From assembly GCA_012976225.1 (NCBI GenBank), contig JAAVVG010000005.1, positions 248,001 to 312,000 of the forward strand: a stretch of 64,000 nucleotides of DNA. Direction: 5' to 3'. Positions 12,001-23,715 of this stretch are shown in pieces (the stretch's first letter is position 1; every line of letters begins with the position of its first letter). The notes below the pieces were generated by a model, which did not search any database, was not told the DNA's origin, and was given only the letters and a program-made list of their open reading frames with translations. The translations under genes were made by a program, and so were the position numbers. This stretch comes from Golubevia sp. BC0850. Lineage: Eukaryota > Basidiomycota > Exobasidiomycetes > Golubeviales > Golubeviaceae.

Positions 12001-12589
12001 ATGCTGTTCGTAAGAGTTGAGAGGAGAAATTTCTTAGTGATAAGGAAGGGAGGGAAGGGTTGATTGGTCGAAGGAAATCTTCGTAGAACCAGTGCCTGGA
12101 GGAGAGTGATAAGACGGGAAGAAGTAGATTGAGTGATCAGAGAAAGATCAGTCTCATTAGAGCAGTCAGCAGCATCTCAAGACGAGGGCATGTAGGATCA
12201 GGGTGATGGAACAATGGAAAGCTCCACTGCCAACCACTTCAGATTTCTCCCAGTCTGACGACTTCAAAGACAGACGGTCTGAATGGATGTAAGGAACCTG
12301 AATCGTTTCCCATCCCAAACAGCTTCAAATCTAAGCGTGACCCCGGGGTCTTGACGCTGAATCTCAGCTCGCATCTGCATCTGTATTGGCAACACATCAC
12401 ATCACATCTCCCACGAGTGACTCACGCCTGTTCTACCTGAAAACCGATTCGAGTGATGCTTCCCAATTCTTCTTTGGGTAAATTAACAATGAACCTAGAG
12501 CTTAAATCTTCAAGAACATCTCTGAGAGGTAAACTTCGATAAGTCTGTTCTGCTTCAGCTGAGATCGCAGAAGTTGTCATTCCACCCAT
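9009..12589 (-). CDS. DCP2: mRNA-decapping enzyme subunit 2 (Nudix hydrolase)
   Basis: Exons 12589-12426, 12095-11591 and 11498-9009 join in phase (2, 0) to 1052 residues. The N-terminal regulatory domain (LPLRDVLEDLSSRFIVNLP, then AHWFYEDFLRPINPSLPSL) precedes YKTRVPVCG and the Nudix domain, whose box reads GFPKGK...REVYEETGFD at about residues 150-178 and keeps the catalytic glutamates. Box B follows across the second intron: KIAWFDLDSLPTWKKAK and FFMVSPFISRLKQWI. Dcp2 removes the m7G cap from mRNA, releasing m7GDP, with Dcp1 in P-bodies. The remaining 750 or so residues are low complexity, rich in Gln, Asn, Pro and Ser, with repeated short Leu-rich motifs such as LLNLLNP, LLALLNN and LLNMLNG. 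These resemble the helical leucine-rich motifs that bind Edc3 in yeast Dcp2 (inference). The start is the first ATG after an upstream TTG in frame; a second ATG lies three codons in. Confidence 0.95.
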
Positions 12590-12803
12590 CTGAGATTCGA
12601 TTCGATTCTGTTTTTGCAATTAGATTTGGATTTGGTTTGAAGTGATTTAATTTGTTAATCAGCGTCTTGATTTAAGGCTTTGATTTGAGATATTAAAGGT
12701 AATGTGGTTTGGTTACGGAGCAAGCTGCATGCTCTCACTATTCCCAACCGGCCAACCCTAATCATCCTCAACCTCAATATCCCAATCCTCAACTCTTCTA
12801 AGG
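12590..12803. promoter_or_regulatory. Divergent promoter region DCP2 / DPM3
   Basis: 214 bp separate the start codons of DCP2 (minus) and DPM3 (plus), so both promoters must lie here or overlap the 5' ends. The strip is AT-rich on the DCP2 side and CT-rich just before the DPM3 ATG. I see no clear TATA box. Confidence 0.6.
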
Positions 12804-13495
12804 ATGACTAGAGCTTCAAGATTTTTGGTGTCGGCTTCAGGTTTCACTCTGATCTACTTGCTACTCCTACTCGAGATTCTACCAACTCCTTTAATCCCTC
12901 AGCAAGCGAAGCAAGAGATTCTACCAACTGTACGTTCTACCTTCTACCTTCTGATTCCTCTCCTCTCCTCTCCTTTCATCCAAAATTCGATAGAACTTTC
13001 ATTTGACTCATTCTATCTTTCTACACAGTTGCCTTGGTGGGGGCTCATCTCTGTCGGATCTTACCTTCTATGGAATATGGGTTGGGGAATCTTTAACTTC
13101 AATGACGTACCTCAGGCGTATGAAGATCTCATGGTCGTGAGTAGATTAGTACAAGCAGACCCTTTGCCAACTTTCGAAGTTACATCGACTCCACTAGATA
13201 GATGGAACAGAAGCTCTGTAGGGAAAGAGAGGCGGCAGAGAGATAAGCTAGATCTTGCTATCACTGCCTCTGCTATCAATTTCCATCTGGGGAGCTCCTT
13301 CGAATGTGGTTTGAAATGATCTCATCTTTCATCAAATTCGACTTGGATTTGGTTGGCTCTGGAGCTCAAGGAAGCTCGTCTTCTCCCCCTCCTTCAGCTC
13401 GACTGACTTCCAATCCTCCCTTTCTTCTGCCTCCCTCTCAGGACATCAAAACAGCCAAAGACTTCCTTCGAAATAAAGGTGTAGATGTAGAATAG
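12804..13495 (+). CDS. DPM3: Dolichol-phosphate mannosyltransferase subunit 3
   Basis: Exons 12804-12929, 13029-13136 and 13442-13495 join in phase 0 to 95 residues, the usual length for DPM3 (about 90). Two membrane helices are visible, FTLIYLLLLLEILPTPL and LPWWGLISVGSYLLWNMGW. They are followed by the conserved soluble tail NDVPQAYEDLM and KTAKDFLRNKGVDVE, the family's C-terminal signature. DPM3 anchors the catalytic DPM1 in the ER membrane for synthesis of dolichol-phosphate-mannose, the donor for N-glycans, GPI anchors and O-mannosylation. The 305-nt second intron is longer than its neighbours. Confidence 0.93.
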
Positions 13496-14054
13496 ATTCA
13501 GACAAGGTTCAAGGAAATGTAACCAAAGGTTCTCATGACGCTCTTCTCCCTCTGGTGATTCGGAATCGGAACGGTAGTGATCGCTTCCTTTCAACAGCTA
13601 GGGGACTAGTCTCCCTCTAGAAACTGAAGAGAACTAGGGTAAAATCACTCTTATCGTCGAACATGGGTTGGCTGCAGACCTTACCTGTTAGATCCAATCT
13701 CGTCCCCTACTTGCACTCACGACACTTCTAGACCTCAATACGCCTTGTGACGTCATGCTTTTCATCTTCAACTTCCTCCTTCGAGGTACCAAAGAAAGGT
13801 CAGATCATTCATTCAAAGGTAAGACCATTCGGTTGACAGTCAAAATAGAGTTCAAAACTAAGTCTAATTGAAATTGATAGAAATACAATAGATGGACAAA
13901 TCAAATTTGATAGAAATACAAAAGATGGACAAATCAAATGCGTGTAAGCGAGAATACTATGGCAAGAACCCCTCTGCAAAACAAGAAACCAAATTCGATG
14001 CACGAGACAAAGTTTCTTCAAGCCAAATCCTCCAATCTTCTTCTATTCCAACTT
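13496..14054. other. Intergenic, with a 33-bp tandem repeat
   Basis: Between DPM3 and the minus-strand frames to the right. Apart from the tandem repeat at 13874-13939, I see no supportable gene. Confidence 0.5.
13874..13939. repeat. Two tandem 33-bp units, one mismatch
   Basis: Units 13874-13906 and 13907-13939 are adjacent and identical except one base (atacaatag versus atacaaaag). They read as a recent tandem duplication in intergenic DNA. Confidence 0.9.
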
Positions 14055-14330
14055 CTAACTCCAAACTTCAGCCTCAGTATGTTTTTCAACTCCTTCTTTA
14101 GCAGCTCTCTTCAATTCATATGGAGACCCACTTCTCCTACTCATCAGAGAGGTCAAAATAATCAGATGTCCTAGAATACTAAGAACAGCCATTGAAACAT
14201 TCAAACCCATGTTCAAAGTCCATCTCTGTCCTAATTCTAAATCTTGATTAACCATGATTTTTAAGCTGAGAAAATGTAGGTAGAGAAGTATAGGGACTAC
14301 GAAGAAGATTGAATCTAATCTGACTTGCTT
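14055..14330 (-). other. Open frame with two predicted membrane helices, unassigned
   Basis: A minus-strand frame open from about 14345 to the stop at 14055 reads VRLDSIFFVVPILLYLHFLS, then LGQRWTLNMGLNVSMAVLS and ILGHLIILTSLM, then a basic tail with SRRSGSPYELKRAAKE. Two hydrophobic helices with a short polar loop look protein-like. It lies directly 3' of the polytopic membrane gene on the same strand but in another frame. It could be a further exon of that gene, a separate small gene starting at the ATG at 14255, or chance. No homologue recognised. Confidence 0.3.
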
Positions 14331-14356
14331 AAGAGAGGATTTCAGAGCGAAAGAAT

Positions 14357-15634
14357 TTAGCTTTGAACAAGCGTTTGAGTAGAGAAGCCCTTTTCCTGAA
14401 TGAACTTGAAGTGAAAGGTTTCTTGGCGTTGAGGAACGATGCGGTCAAGAGATGCTCTCACGTTTAAGGAATGGGTGGAAGAGTAAGAAACTCGGGGAGA
14501 GTTTGGAAGATGTGACTTCCCTTCAGAATAGTGGGATTGAGCCTCTCCGTAGCCAAAGGTAGTTCCATAAGTCAGTTGCGGTACACTGACGAAAAAACTA
14601 GCGGAAGAAGCTCTGGACATTGAAGTCGAAGAATGACCAGAAGAAGATCCAGAGAAAGATGATGGAGGTCGGATTGTGAAAGAAGTGAATCTGGCTTCTG
14701 AAAGACTTTCCTCTTACTTTGTGGCTAGTAATTGAGTGCTTCTGTAGGATTGAATAGAAACATAGATGGCTAGAGCTAGAAGGAATGATAGAGTTCCAAT
14801 TTGAAGTAGAGTAAGAAACAACCCAGAAGTGGCTTCGGTAGTCAACTTTTGAGATAGGACATCTTCAGAACAGAGAGCTCTGTTGGCTCTAGTGCACGTC
14901 CAATTCGAGCTTGAAGCCAAAGCTTCGATTGATGAATCTGTGTCTTTACTGCTTGAAAGATAGTATTTCAGACCAAAGGAACAGCCGATTGTAGCAGTGG
15001 TAGCTCCAAGTAATGACAGGAACGGAACAGTCCAGGTTTTGAGAAAACTTGATTGATTGGATCTTTCTCCTCTCCTTTCCTCCAAAGTATCTTCTTCGAG
15101 TGTAGCTAGAGAAGCTTTGGACTTGATAGTTGAAATTCCACAGAGATAGAAACAAGCCACAATGGAAATCAAGAAGCTCGAAATCCCCAAAAGTTTGATT
15201 TCTTGTCTTGAAGATTCCCCGGTTTGAAAGTTGAGTAAAATCAAAAGATGAGAAGCTTGAATAGACGAGAACAATAGTAAAAGGAAAGAATAAGTTGGTC
15301 TCCAACCTTGAATGTATCTCCAACCGATTGCTTTCTTTAAGAATGAGTATTGATCTTGAGCTAGATTGAATTGTTGAAGGAATCCTATTGTGCCTCCGAT
15401 GAAGTCTAACAAGGATAGAATCGCTAGAATTATGGATAGAGTAAAAGCTAAAAGAATTGGAACTGTTGGGTTTGAGATTGTAAGAGCATTGGATTTCACT
15501 GTGAAGAGTAATTTGGTTGGATTGAATGGAGCTTGAGAGAATGAAGTGGAAGAAAGAAGAGGTGCGAGTTGGATTAGCTTTTCAGAGATGGATTGAGCTG
15601 TGCTTTGAGTGTTGTTTAATAGGGATAGAGACAT
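14357..15634 (-). CDS. Polytopic membrane protein of unknown function
   Basis: Exon 15634-14718 is joined by a 105-nt intron (gtaaga...tgtccag, phase 2) to exon 14612-14357, giving 390 residues from the ATG at 15634. About five hydrophobic helices are visible: VPILLAFTLSIILAILSLL, TYSFLLLLFSSIQASHLLIL, LLGISSFLISIVACFYL, VPFLSLLGATTATIGCSFG and LFLTLLQIGTLSFLLALAI. A Ser/Thr/Tyr-rich C-terminal tail follows. A short extracellular or lumenal segment holds two Cys (NWTCTRANRALCSEDV) and an NWT glycosylation sequon, which recalls tetraspan proteins, but I cannot place the family. The frame is open upstream to 15811 without ATG-independent support. The intron is a multiple of three and is in frame on both sides apart from one TAA at its 5' end, which is why unspliced DNA looks like stop-codon read-through. 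Confidence 0.6.
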
Positions 15635-16089
15635 GATTTGTTGATTAGATCGAAGAAGGTTCGTAGAATGAGTGAGGCTGGCTCTGAGTTGATGGATGGA
15701 TGAATGGATGGATCGTGAAGCGTTGAGAAGAGATGAACCGTCCTGCGGTGAAAATTGGAAGCACTGAGGAATTGAAAATTCGTAATTGAGAAATGAAAAT
15801 AGGAAAGGCACAAGGAAATACGAGGAGCTTATTTACTCGAGAATCGAAAGAGAAACCGGAGTGGGCTTGGTGGGCCATCCCAGGCTGACTGACTGCGGTC
15901 TGACATCTGACAGCTGCCTGTCGCCGTTTCTAGATGCGGATTGACTCGATCTGAAAGTGAATAAAGTCAGATGAGATATCCAGAATGGTTGATGAAGGAG
16001 GAGGAGTTTTAGGAGGAAGTCGATTTCTTACTTCCATGGGCTTTACGTTCTCACTTCCCGCCCACCACCATCGATTTAAAACTCAAGAA

Positions 16090-17929
16090 ATGTCTGGTTC
16101 AGCTCCTCGCAACGTGAGTCAACCTTCTTCAATCCCACAATCATCAAGTTCTCAAACAAAATCAATATCACAATAATCATCCAGAGTGAGCCTCATCCAA
16201 GTCTAACCTGGTCCTTCATCCTTTGCCTCTCCTCCTTTCAGACTCTCTTCGTGGCTGGATTCCCACCCTCCATGCGTGCAAGAGATCTAGGATACGAATT
16301 CGAAACTTGTGGAAAGATCATTCGATGCGACATTCCAGCTCTCAAATCAGCTTCTTCGACGTGAGTCTTTCTTCAACAAGCATCACAAGAGTCAACCTAC
16401 TGGACTTCGATCCCGATCCCGATCCCGATACCGATACATCCTACTTCGATAGCTGGTCTTTCGGTCTGCTAGGACAGCATGGGATTGTCGGAGACAAAGA
16501 CTGGAGCTGGACGATTCAGAGGAGAGAGAATAGCTTGGACAGAGGAGGAAGGAAGCAAGCCTACATAGAGCTCGCAGCATCCCATGCTAGGACTTTGAAT
16601 GACTTCTTCGAGGTCAAGGAATCCAAGAGCTCAATCCATATCAGTCTCAGGAGAGCTGGAATCGATGGACAGAAGGTCATTAGTTACCTGTCGCCTTCCT
16701 CCATCATCATATGAGCCTCCACTCTTCCTCCAACTCGAATCCTTTCTCTCTACATTCCTCCTTCCCGCCTTCGCCAACGAACCGTCCTACTTCCTTCCAT
16801 AGCTCAAGCCGAGTTGCCTCACAGAACATGGGTTAGACGTCGATCTTCCTTTCCCATCGTCCTTCCTGTTACGCCTTCGATCCCGTTTTCGAAAGTCGAG
16901 AAAGTCTACAATTCCTCTGCCATCTCCCTAGTGGAGACATATTCTCGTACCATAGGAGCTACAGGACGATTTTCTACGAACGCTCTCAAAGAAGGTCTCG
17001 ACTTTCCAACGTCATTTTTCGATTCCACGTAACTCAAATCCACGATTCTCCTTCGCCTTCGTCCTCAATCGATCGATTCCTAATTTTTCCAGTCCTTACG
17101 CATTCATTGAATATGAGGATTCTCGTGATGCTGAGGTGAGTGCCTTTGCAATTGTGGAAGTTCAATTTCCTTCCTCCGAGACTCTCTGATTAATCTCTTT
17201 CTCCTTCGATCACCTTTTCTTTCTCCAATCGTCTATCTTACTCTGGAACCTTCCAATTTTTTTAGGAGGCTCATCAGAAAATGCACGGAATTCGATTCGG
17301 CTCTTATACCATTACTGTGCAGTTCGCAAAGGTGAGTTTGGAAAGCAAGAGCACGCATACATTCAATTAATTTTGCTTCTCAAGCCCAGAATCTCTTGTT
17401 CCTTACACCAACTCTTGAATCTCCCTCTAACTCTCACAGAAAGCGCCCTCTCAGACGTGGAACCAAGGAGGAAATGAGCGCGGTGGTGGAAGAAGAGAAA
17501 GAGGAGGCAGAGATAGAAGAGATGACAGAAGGGACGATAGTAGAGATGACAGAAGAGATGACAGAAGAGATGATAGAAGGGACGATCGTAGTGGAAGAGA
17601 TCGTAGAGACGACAGAGATCGTAGGGACGATAGAGGTGGAGACAGAGATAGAGAAGACAGAAGAGACAGAGAAGATCGTGGAGGTAGAGATGATAGACGT
17701 GATGACAGAGATAGAGAAGGTGATAGGAGAAGATCTATTAGTCCTAGACGAAGGTATGATGATAATCGTCGGTGAGTCTTTTCGAAAAATAATGTGGGTT
17801 TCGAATCTCAACTCTCAGCTGAAGATGATGGTCATTGACGTTCTTCTTCCCCCTTCTCTTCACTTTCTTACGTATACCTTGATATGTTCTTGCACCTTTC
17901 TTCTGTGAACTTCTAGGGCCGATAAGTGA
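16090..17929 (+). CDS. SR-type RNA-binding protein (RRM plus RD/RS tail)
   Basis: Six exons (16090-16113, 16242-16360, 17093-17135, 17266-17331, 17440-17771, 17917-17929) join with matching phases to 198 residues. A single RRM spans about residues 9-73: RNP2 is TLFVAGF, RNP1 is YAFIEYED, with EAHQKMHGIRFGSYTITVQF at its end. The rest is an Arg-Asp-rich repeat (DDRRDDRRDD type, with GGRD spacers) and a short RS patch, RRRSISPRRR. This is the layout of fungal SR proteins such as S. pombe Srp2 or other splicing regulators, acting in the nucleus; the exact orthologue is unclear. An in-frame upstream ATG at 15985 would add 35 residues, but MSGSAPRN directly before the RRM is the likelier start. 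Intron 2 is 732 nt, several times the local norm. Confidence 0.85.
16409..16437. repeat. GATCCC/GATACC hexamer tract in SR-gene intron
   Basis: Three GATCCC units followed by GATACC and GATAC lie within the long second intron of the SR gene, 49 bp after the 5' splice site. Confidence 0.85.
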
Positions 17930-18415
17930 AGCTAGAGTCTCTGTTCAGAACTCCGCCAGTTAAAAAGAAGAGGAAGAAGCTCATCGCAACCTTTAATATC
18001 CCTTTCGTGTTTCTCTTTTTCTATTTGTTTCTGTTCTCTTTGTTATCTTTTGTAATGTCGATTCAGTCTTTTTCATCTTTTAGGGAGTGTGGGACCTAGC
18101 CTGCTGAGACAGTCAGTCAACGCGAGAAGCTTGTGGAGATCACGGTTCTGTCCGAGTGAGAAGTCTCGCCCAAGCCATCAAATCCTCCCAGAATGAATGC
18201 TTTGAAAATGATTTGATTTGGTAGAAGCTTCCAGAATTTCTGAAATGACATCATGAGCTCGTTCCTCTACAAATTACTGAGGGTAAATTACGGAGGGATT
18301 CTCTGTGCTGTTGTGAGCTCTTTGGTCGAGAGATTTGTTCGAGTTGCTTCTTCTTCCCGCACCCAACCACCAATCTCCCCAAAAACCACCTTCTCTACCC
18401 TTTTCATAAATCATA
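17930..18415. other. SR gene 3' flank and GAPDH promoter region
   Basis: About 490 bp without a supportable gene. The part before the GAPDH ATG is CT-rich and ends in an A-rich start context, which fits the promoter and leader of a highly expressed gene. No clear TATA box. Confidence 0.55.
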
Positions 18416-20216
<1,801 letters not shown>

Positions 20217-21203
20217 GTAAGCGTACGCCCTCAACTCCCTCTGTCCTCCAAAGCTTACGACTTCCTTTCTGACTTGCGTCTTTCTTCTTGTCTCTTGCTC
20301 TATTCTCGCAGAGGATCTTCGAGATTATAATCGAAAATTCTCTCGCTCTTTCTTCTCTTATTCTTAAACACCCTTTCTGAGATCATGAACACAAACTAAA
20401 AAATTCGTCAAATCTTTTGCTTCATTGTAGTAGACTTCTTTTATTTTGAAAAGATAATTAGAACCAAATTCTTGTCAAAACTAGAAGTAGAGCATGGAAG
20501 TGTGTGTGGTCTTCGAACTGTCGAGGGCTCAGGTTGTTCTTTTGATTCGTGGAAGACTGGAAGTCCAACAGTATTTCTGGGTTGGAAGAATGGTGATAAA
20601 GACAATTTGATGAGGTAGTGTCAACTTTACAAAGAAGAGTCAGGGAACTTGTGAAAACGAGGGGAGATCGAAATGTACGAGAAAGGACAGAAGTTTCTGG
20701 GGGGCTCAGGGAGGATGAACGGGAGAAAAATTAAGGAGTTTGGATGATTTGAGAGAATTAGGGTGGGGATGATGAAAAGGGGAGGGGTAAGATATTGACA
20801 AAGGTGAAGAAAGACAAAAACAAGGGGGAAAGGGTGTCGGCATGCGAAAGCTTGAGGGATGAAGATAGGGTTTGGGTATCCAATTGAAGGTCGGGAAGAA
20901 CTCGGTTTTGAGATCTCTTTACGGTTGGAACGTCTTGAGTTTGACGGAAGTGGTACACTCTGCTGTAATGTTCCGATGGAATCGTCAGAGAGCGCGGAGA
21001 GAAGGCGAAATGGTTTCGAGTACGAGAAGCAATAGAGAAAGATAATCCACGAAGTAAGGAAGGGTTCGTGATCTGAGAGTAAATGAAAATAGAAAGAAAA
21101 GTAAAAGAGAGTAAGAAATGGTCAGCAAGGAGGTTAAGTGAGGGAACGTAACGTCGGATCTGCAAAGATGTTCAGCCATCGACTCGAATCTTGAACTCAC
21201 CTT
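20217..21203. other. Intergenic, no supportable gene
   Basis: Holds the GAPDH 3' UTR (a likely 3' UTR intron about 20217-20311) and the 3' flank of the minus-strand F-box gene. A 135-codon minus frame at 21165-20758 is open, but is low complexity and has no domain or splice context. Confidence 0.5.
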
Positions 21204-22608
21204 CTACGCTCCAAACTCGTTGTCGATCAGTTCTGTAAAAGACTTGATGTCTACGACCTCTTTGACCAGAAGGTGCATCTCCAAAAGATTCTCTGGAGAA
21301 CATTCTGAGATTGGAACGATTAACTTCTCGATCGGATTGACGATTTGACCTTCAACAACGTCCCCAGCTCTCATTGTTTGTCTTCTGTTTAAAAGTCGGA
21401 TTAAAAGCTTTTGAGTCTCATCTTTGAAAGGAGTGTAAATGAATCTCAAAATTCTTAAATCAGGACAAGTGTCAAATCTTTCCCACTTGAGTAATGATTT
21501 GCAATAAAGCTCAAGTCATGTTTCTTGAGATCTTGATCTCGACGTGTTGTAAAGCCTGACAGTTGTGTTCAAAGAAAAGATTCCAAACGTAATGAGTAAG
21601 TTCTCTTTCTACTCTTAGAGAAGTAAGCTGATTAAATTGAGGAAGTCTGATCAGTTTCAATCCTCTTTCAGTTTCAACTCTAACGTCTTCTACCCAAAAG
21701 ACTCTTAAATGAGACCACTGTTTTCCTTCTTCTTTTTCCTTCTGTTTCCAAACTTTCTCGTCCTCCAAGGTAGTAGTGTTCAGCAATCTGACAGAAGCTG
21801 GAAAACGTTGGTGTTGACGACGCCACTCGATCAAATGACCGAATTTTCTCCAATATTCACTAAGCTCGGTCAATCTCCAAAGATCTCCAGTAATGCGTAA
21901 ATTGAAAAAACGAAGAGTTGCCTTATTTTCAGCCAGAATTGTCATGAGTGGTTGAAATAAATTGTCTTCCATCCCACAGTTAATTTCAACCTCTCTGATA
22001 CGTTCTCTGCCTAGTCTAGAGAATAAGTAAAGGATGTCAGATGATAAATGAGCTCTCGGCTTGTAAGGTAAAAGATTTCTTCTCCATAACAATCTGTTGT
22101 GATTTGCAGTTTGACACCAACTCTTTGAGACACGTCTAACCAACAACATCGACCAAGAACAAAGGTGTAGGAAGACTTTGAGTAAAAGCTCACTAGGGAA
22201 CTTGTTCCGAACTAGAGATTTGCATGGAGTTGGACCCGGATCAGATTGTTGTTGATCTATCTCAAGAGCGAAGATCAATTGATCAAGTAATCTGTGGTCT
22301 GAATTGACCGGAGGTTGTTGAACTACTTCGAGTTCTCCAACCAACTCTTCTTCCACCTCCATTCCATCTGGTGATTGTTGGTCGAATAGCATATCGATGT
22401 CTTGGAATCTCAATTGTTGATCCATTCCGACTAGTCCTGATTGATCAGCTAGTAGTTGGTCGTCAAAGTGTTCGTCGACCTCGGGAATTGGTTCTTGGTT
22501 TGGCTCTGGAGATTGTTCGACTGGTTGTTCGACTGGCTGTTGAGAGTTCTGTCTAGATTGGAATCTGGTTCTTGGTCTAGCAGTTGTAGAAGGGCGAGAA
22601 GAGACCAT
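21204..22608 (-). CDS. F-box/LRR-like protein with a +1 frame break
   Basis: From the ATG at 22608, a low-complexity Gln/Glu/Pro N-terminus (about 120 residues) leads to an F-box: NKFPSELLLKVFLHLCSWSM, then VSKSWCQTANHNRLLWRR. Leucine-rich segments follow (LTSLRVERELTHYVWNLF, LQHVEIKIS). The frame meets a TGA at 21511, after which the protein continues one base on: LYCKSLLKWERFDTCPDLRI, then LRFIYTPF, to the stop at 21204. The continuation aligns with the paralogue at 5.1-6.6 kb, including LIVPISEC versus LVVPFDDC near the end, so both parts belong to one gene. No intron fits the break. It is either a one-base insertion (mutation or assembly error) or recoding at ACT-TGA-G. F-box proteins act as SCF ubiquitin-ligase adaptors; the substrate is unknown. 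Confidence 0.75.
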
Positions 22609-23715
22609 TGAGATCGGAGGTGACGACGGTGACGACGGTGACGACGGTGAAACGAGTGAAGATGAAGATGAGAGGTGTTGACTAGTAGGATGCTAAAGAC
22701 GAGAAAATAATTAAAAGAAGAAAGGACTTGTGATAGTGGTGAGATCAAACGGGGGTAGAAGAAGAGAAGAGGTTTGAACTCGACGACGAACGTCGATGGA
22801 GACAGTCGTCGAAAATGTGAATGTATGCCGTCTCAACACGATCCACATTCCAATCAACTGGTCCAGACCCTTCTCTATTCCTATGTCTGCCTTTCTTCAT
22901 GGGCGATCAAGTACTGGTAACTAAACCAAACCCCAACCTAAGACCCAACAGATCACCCCCTTGCTAAGCAAACTCACCCTCGACTGAGCAAACTTTCGAG
23001 ATCAACAACCTTTCCAATGATGGATGGTTGATAGATATCAGAGAGTACAATTGAAATAGGGTCGAAGCAGAAAGCGATTGGCAACTTTCTTGCCCGTAGC
23101 TGAGCGTTAAGATTGTTAAAGGGATGGAGTCGCGATTAGAGTTGCTCTCCTTCTGTGAAAGAATGTGGGTTGTTGCGATGGGTTTATGAGATTTTTTTAT
23201 TTGGAACGAGAGAGAGAGAGTATGAAAGTGGAAAGAAAAGATGAGAGAAGCAGTTGGCGTCTCTTTTTAAAGTAGGACGGGATGACAGGCATTGAGTCGG
23301 CCTGGGAGGGAGCAGGGGATGGTGTCTTTCAACCTTAGTCTCGGAAAGAAAGCTTCCGTGATGTGCCCTTGAGTTTCATTTTGATCTTCCAGACTCGACT
23401 ACATAGCCTACAGCCTACATCAACAGAATTCTTTGATTCAAGCCACGGAAAGAAAGAGGGGGGGGGGGGATCGAGGTCGAGTATCTGGTGGAGCATCTGG
23501 AAGAAGTCGAGGGTTGAGTTGCTCGATTGAACTTCTCTGGTGGTTTCTTCACTTTTCTGAAGTTGTGAGTTCCTAGCAATAGGGTGATTGGAATCAAGTG
23601 TCATGGGAGAAACGACTGTCGAAAGCAGAGAGAGCTTCTCATCGGCACTCCGATTCTCATCTCTCTTCTCAGTTCTCCTCCACTCTTCTTCCTTTCTCCT
23701 TAACACAACTTCAAA
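22609..23715. other. Long intergenic region between divergent genes
   Basis: 1.1 kb upstream of both the F-box gene (minus) and the amine oxidase (plus). It holds a 9-bp tandem repeat (22622-22648), a GA-rich tract near 23210 and a run of 12 G (23458-23469). No gene can be supported in either strand. Confidence 0.5.
22622..22648. repeat. Three perfect copies of gacgacggt
   Basis: Three adjacent 9-bp units, starting 14 bp upstream of the F-box gene's ATG, so probably in its 5' UTR. A multiple of three, hence harmless if translated. Confidence 0.9.

Noticed and set aside
14620-14720. Apparent stop-codon read-through in the polytopic membrane gene
   Set aside because: A normal 105-nt intron with matching phase removes the TAA.
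17434-17811. Long antisense frame rich in Ser, Ile and Thr
   Set aside because: It is the mirror of the Arg-Asp repeat of the SR protein, where both strands stay open by composition.
20758-21165. 135-codon minus-strand frame after GAPDH
   Set aside because: Low complexity, no homology pattern, no start context; lies in the F-box gene's 3' flank.
23458-23469. Run of 12 G as a possible regulatory or structural element
   Set aside because: A single homopolymer without further G-tracts nearby; could be a sequencing artefact.
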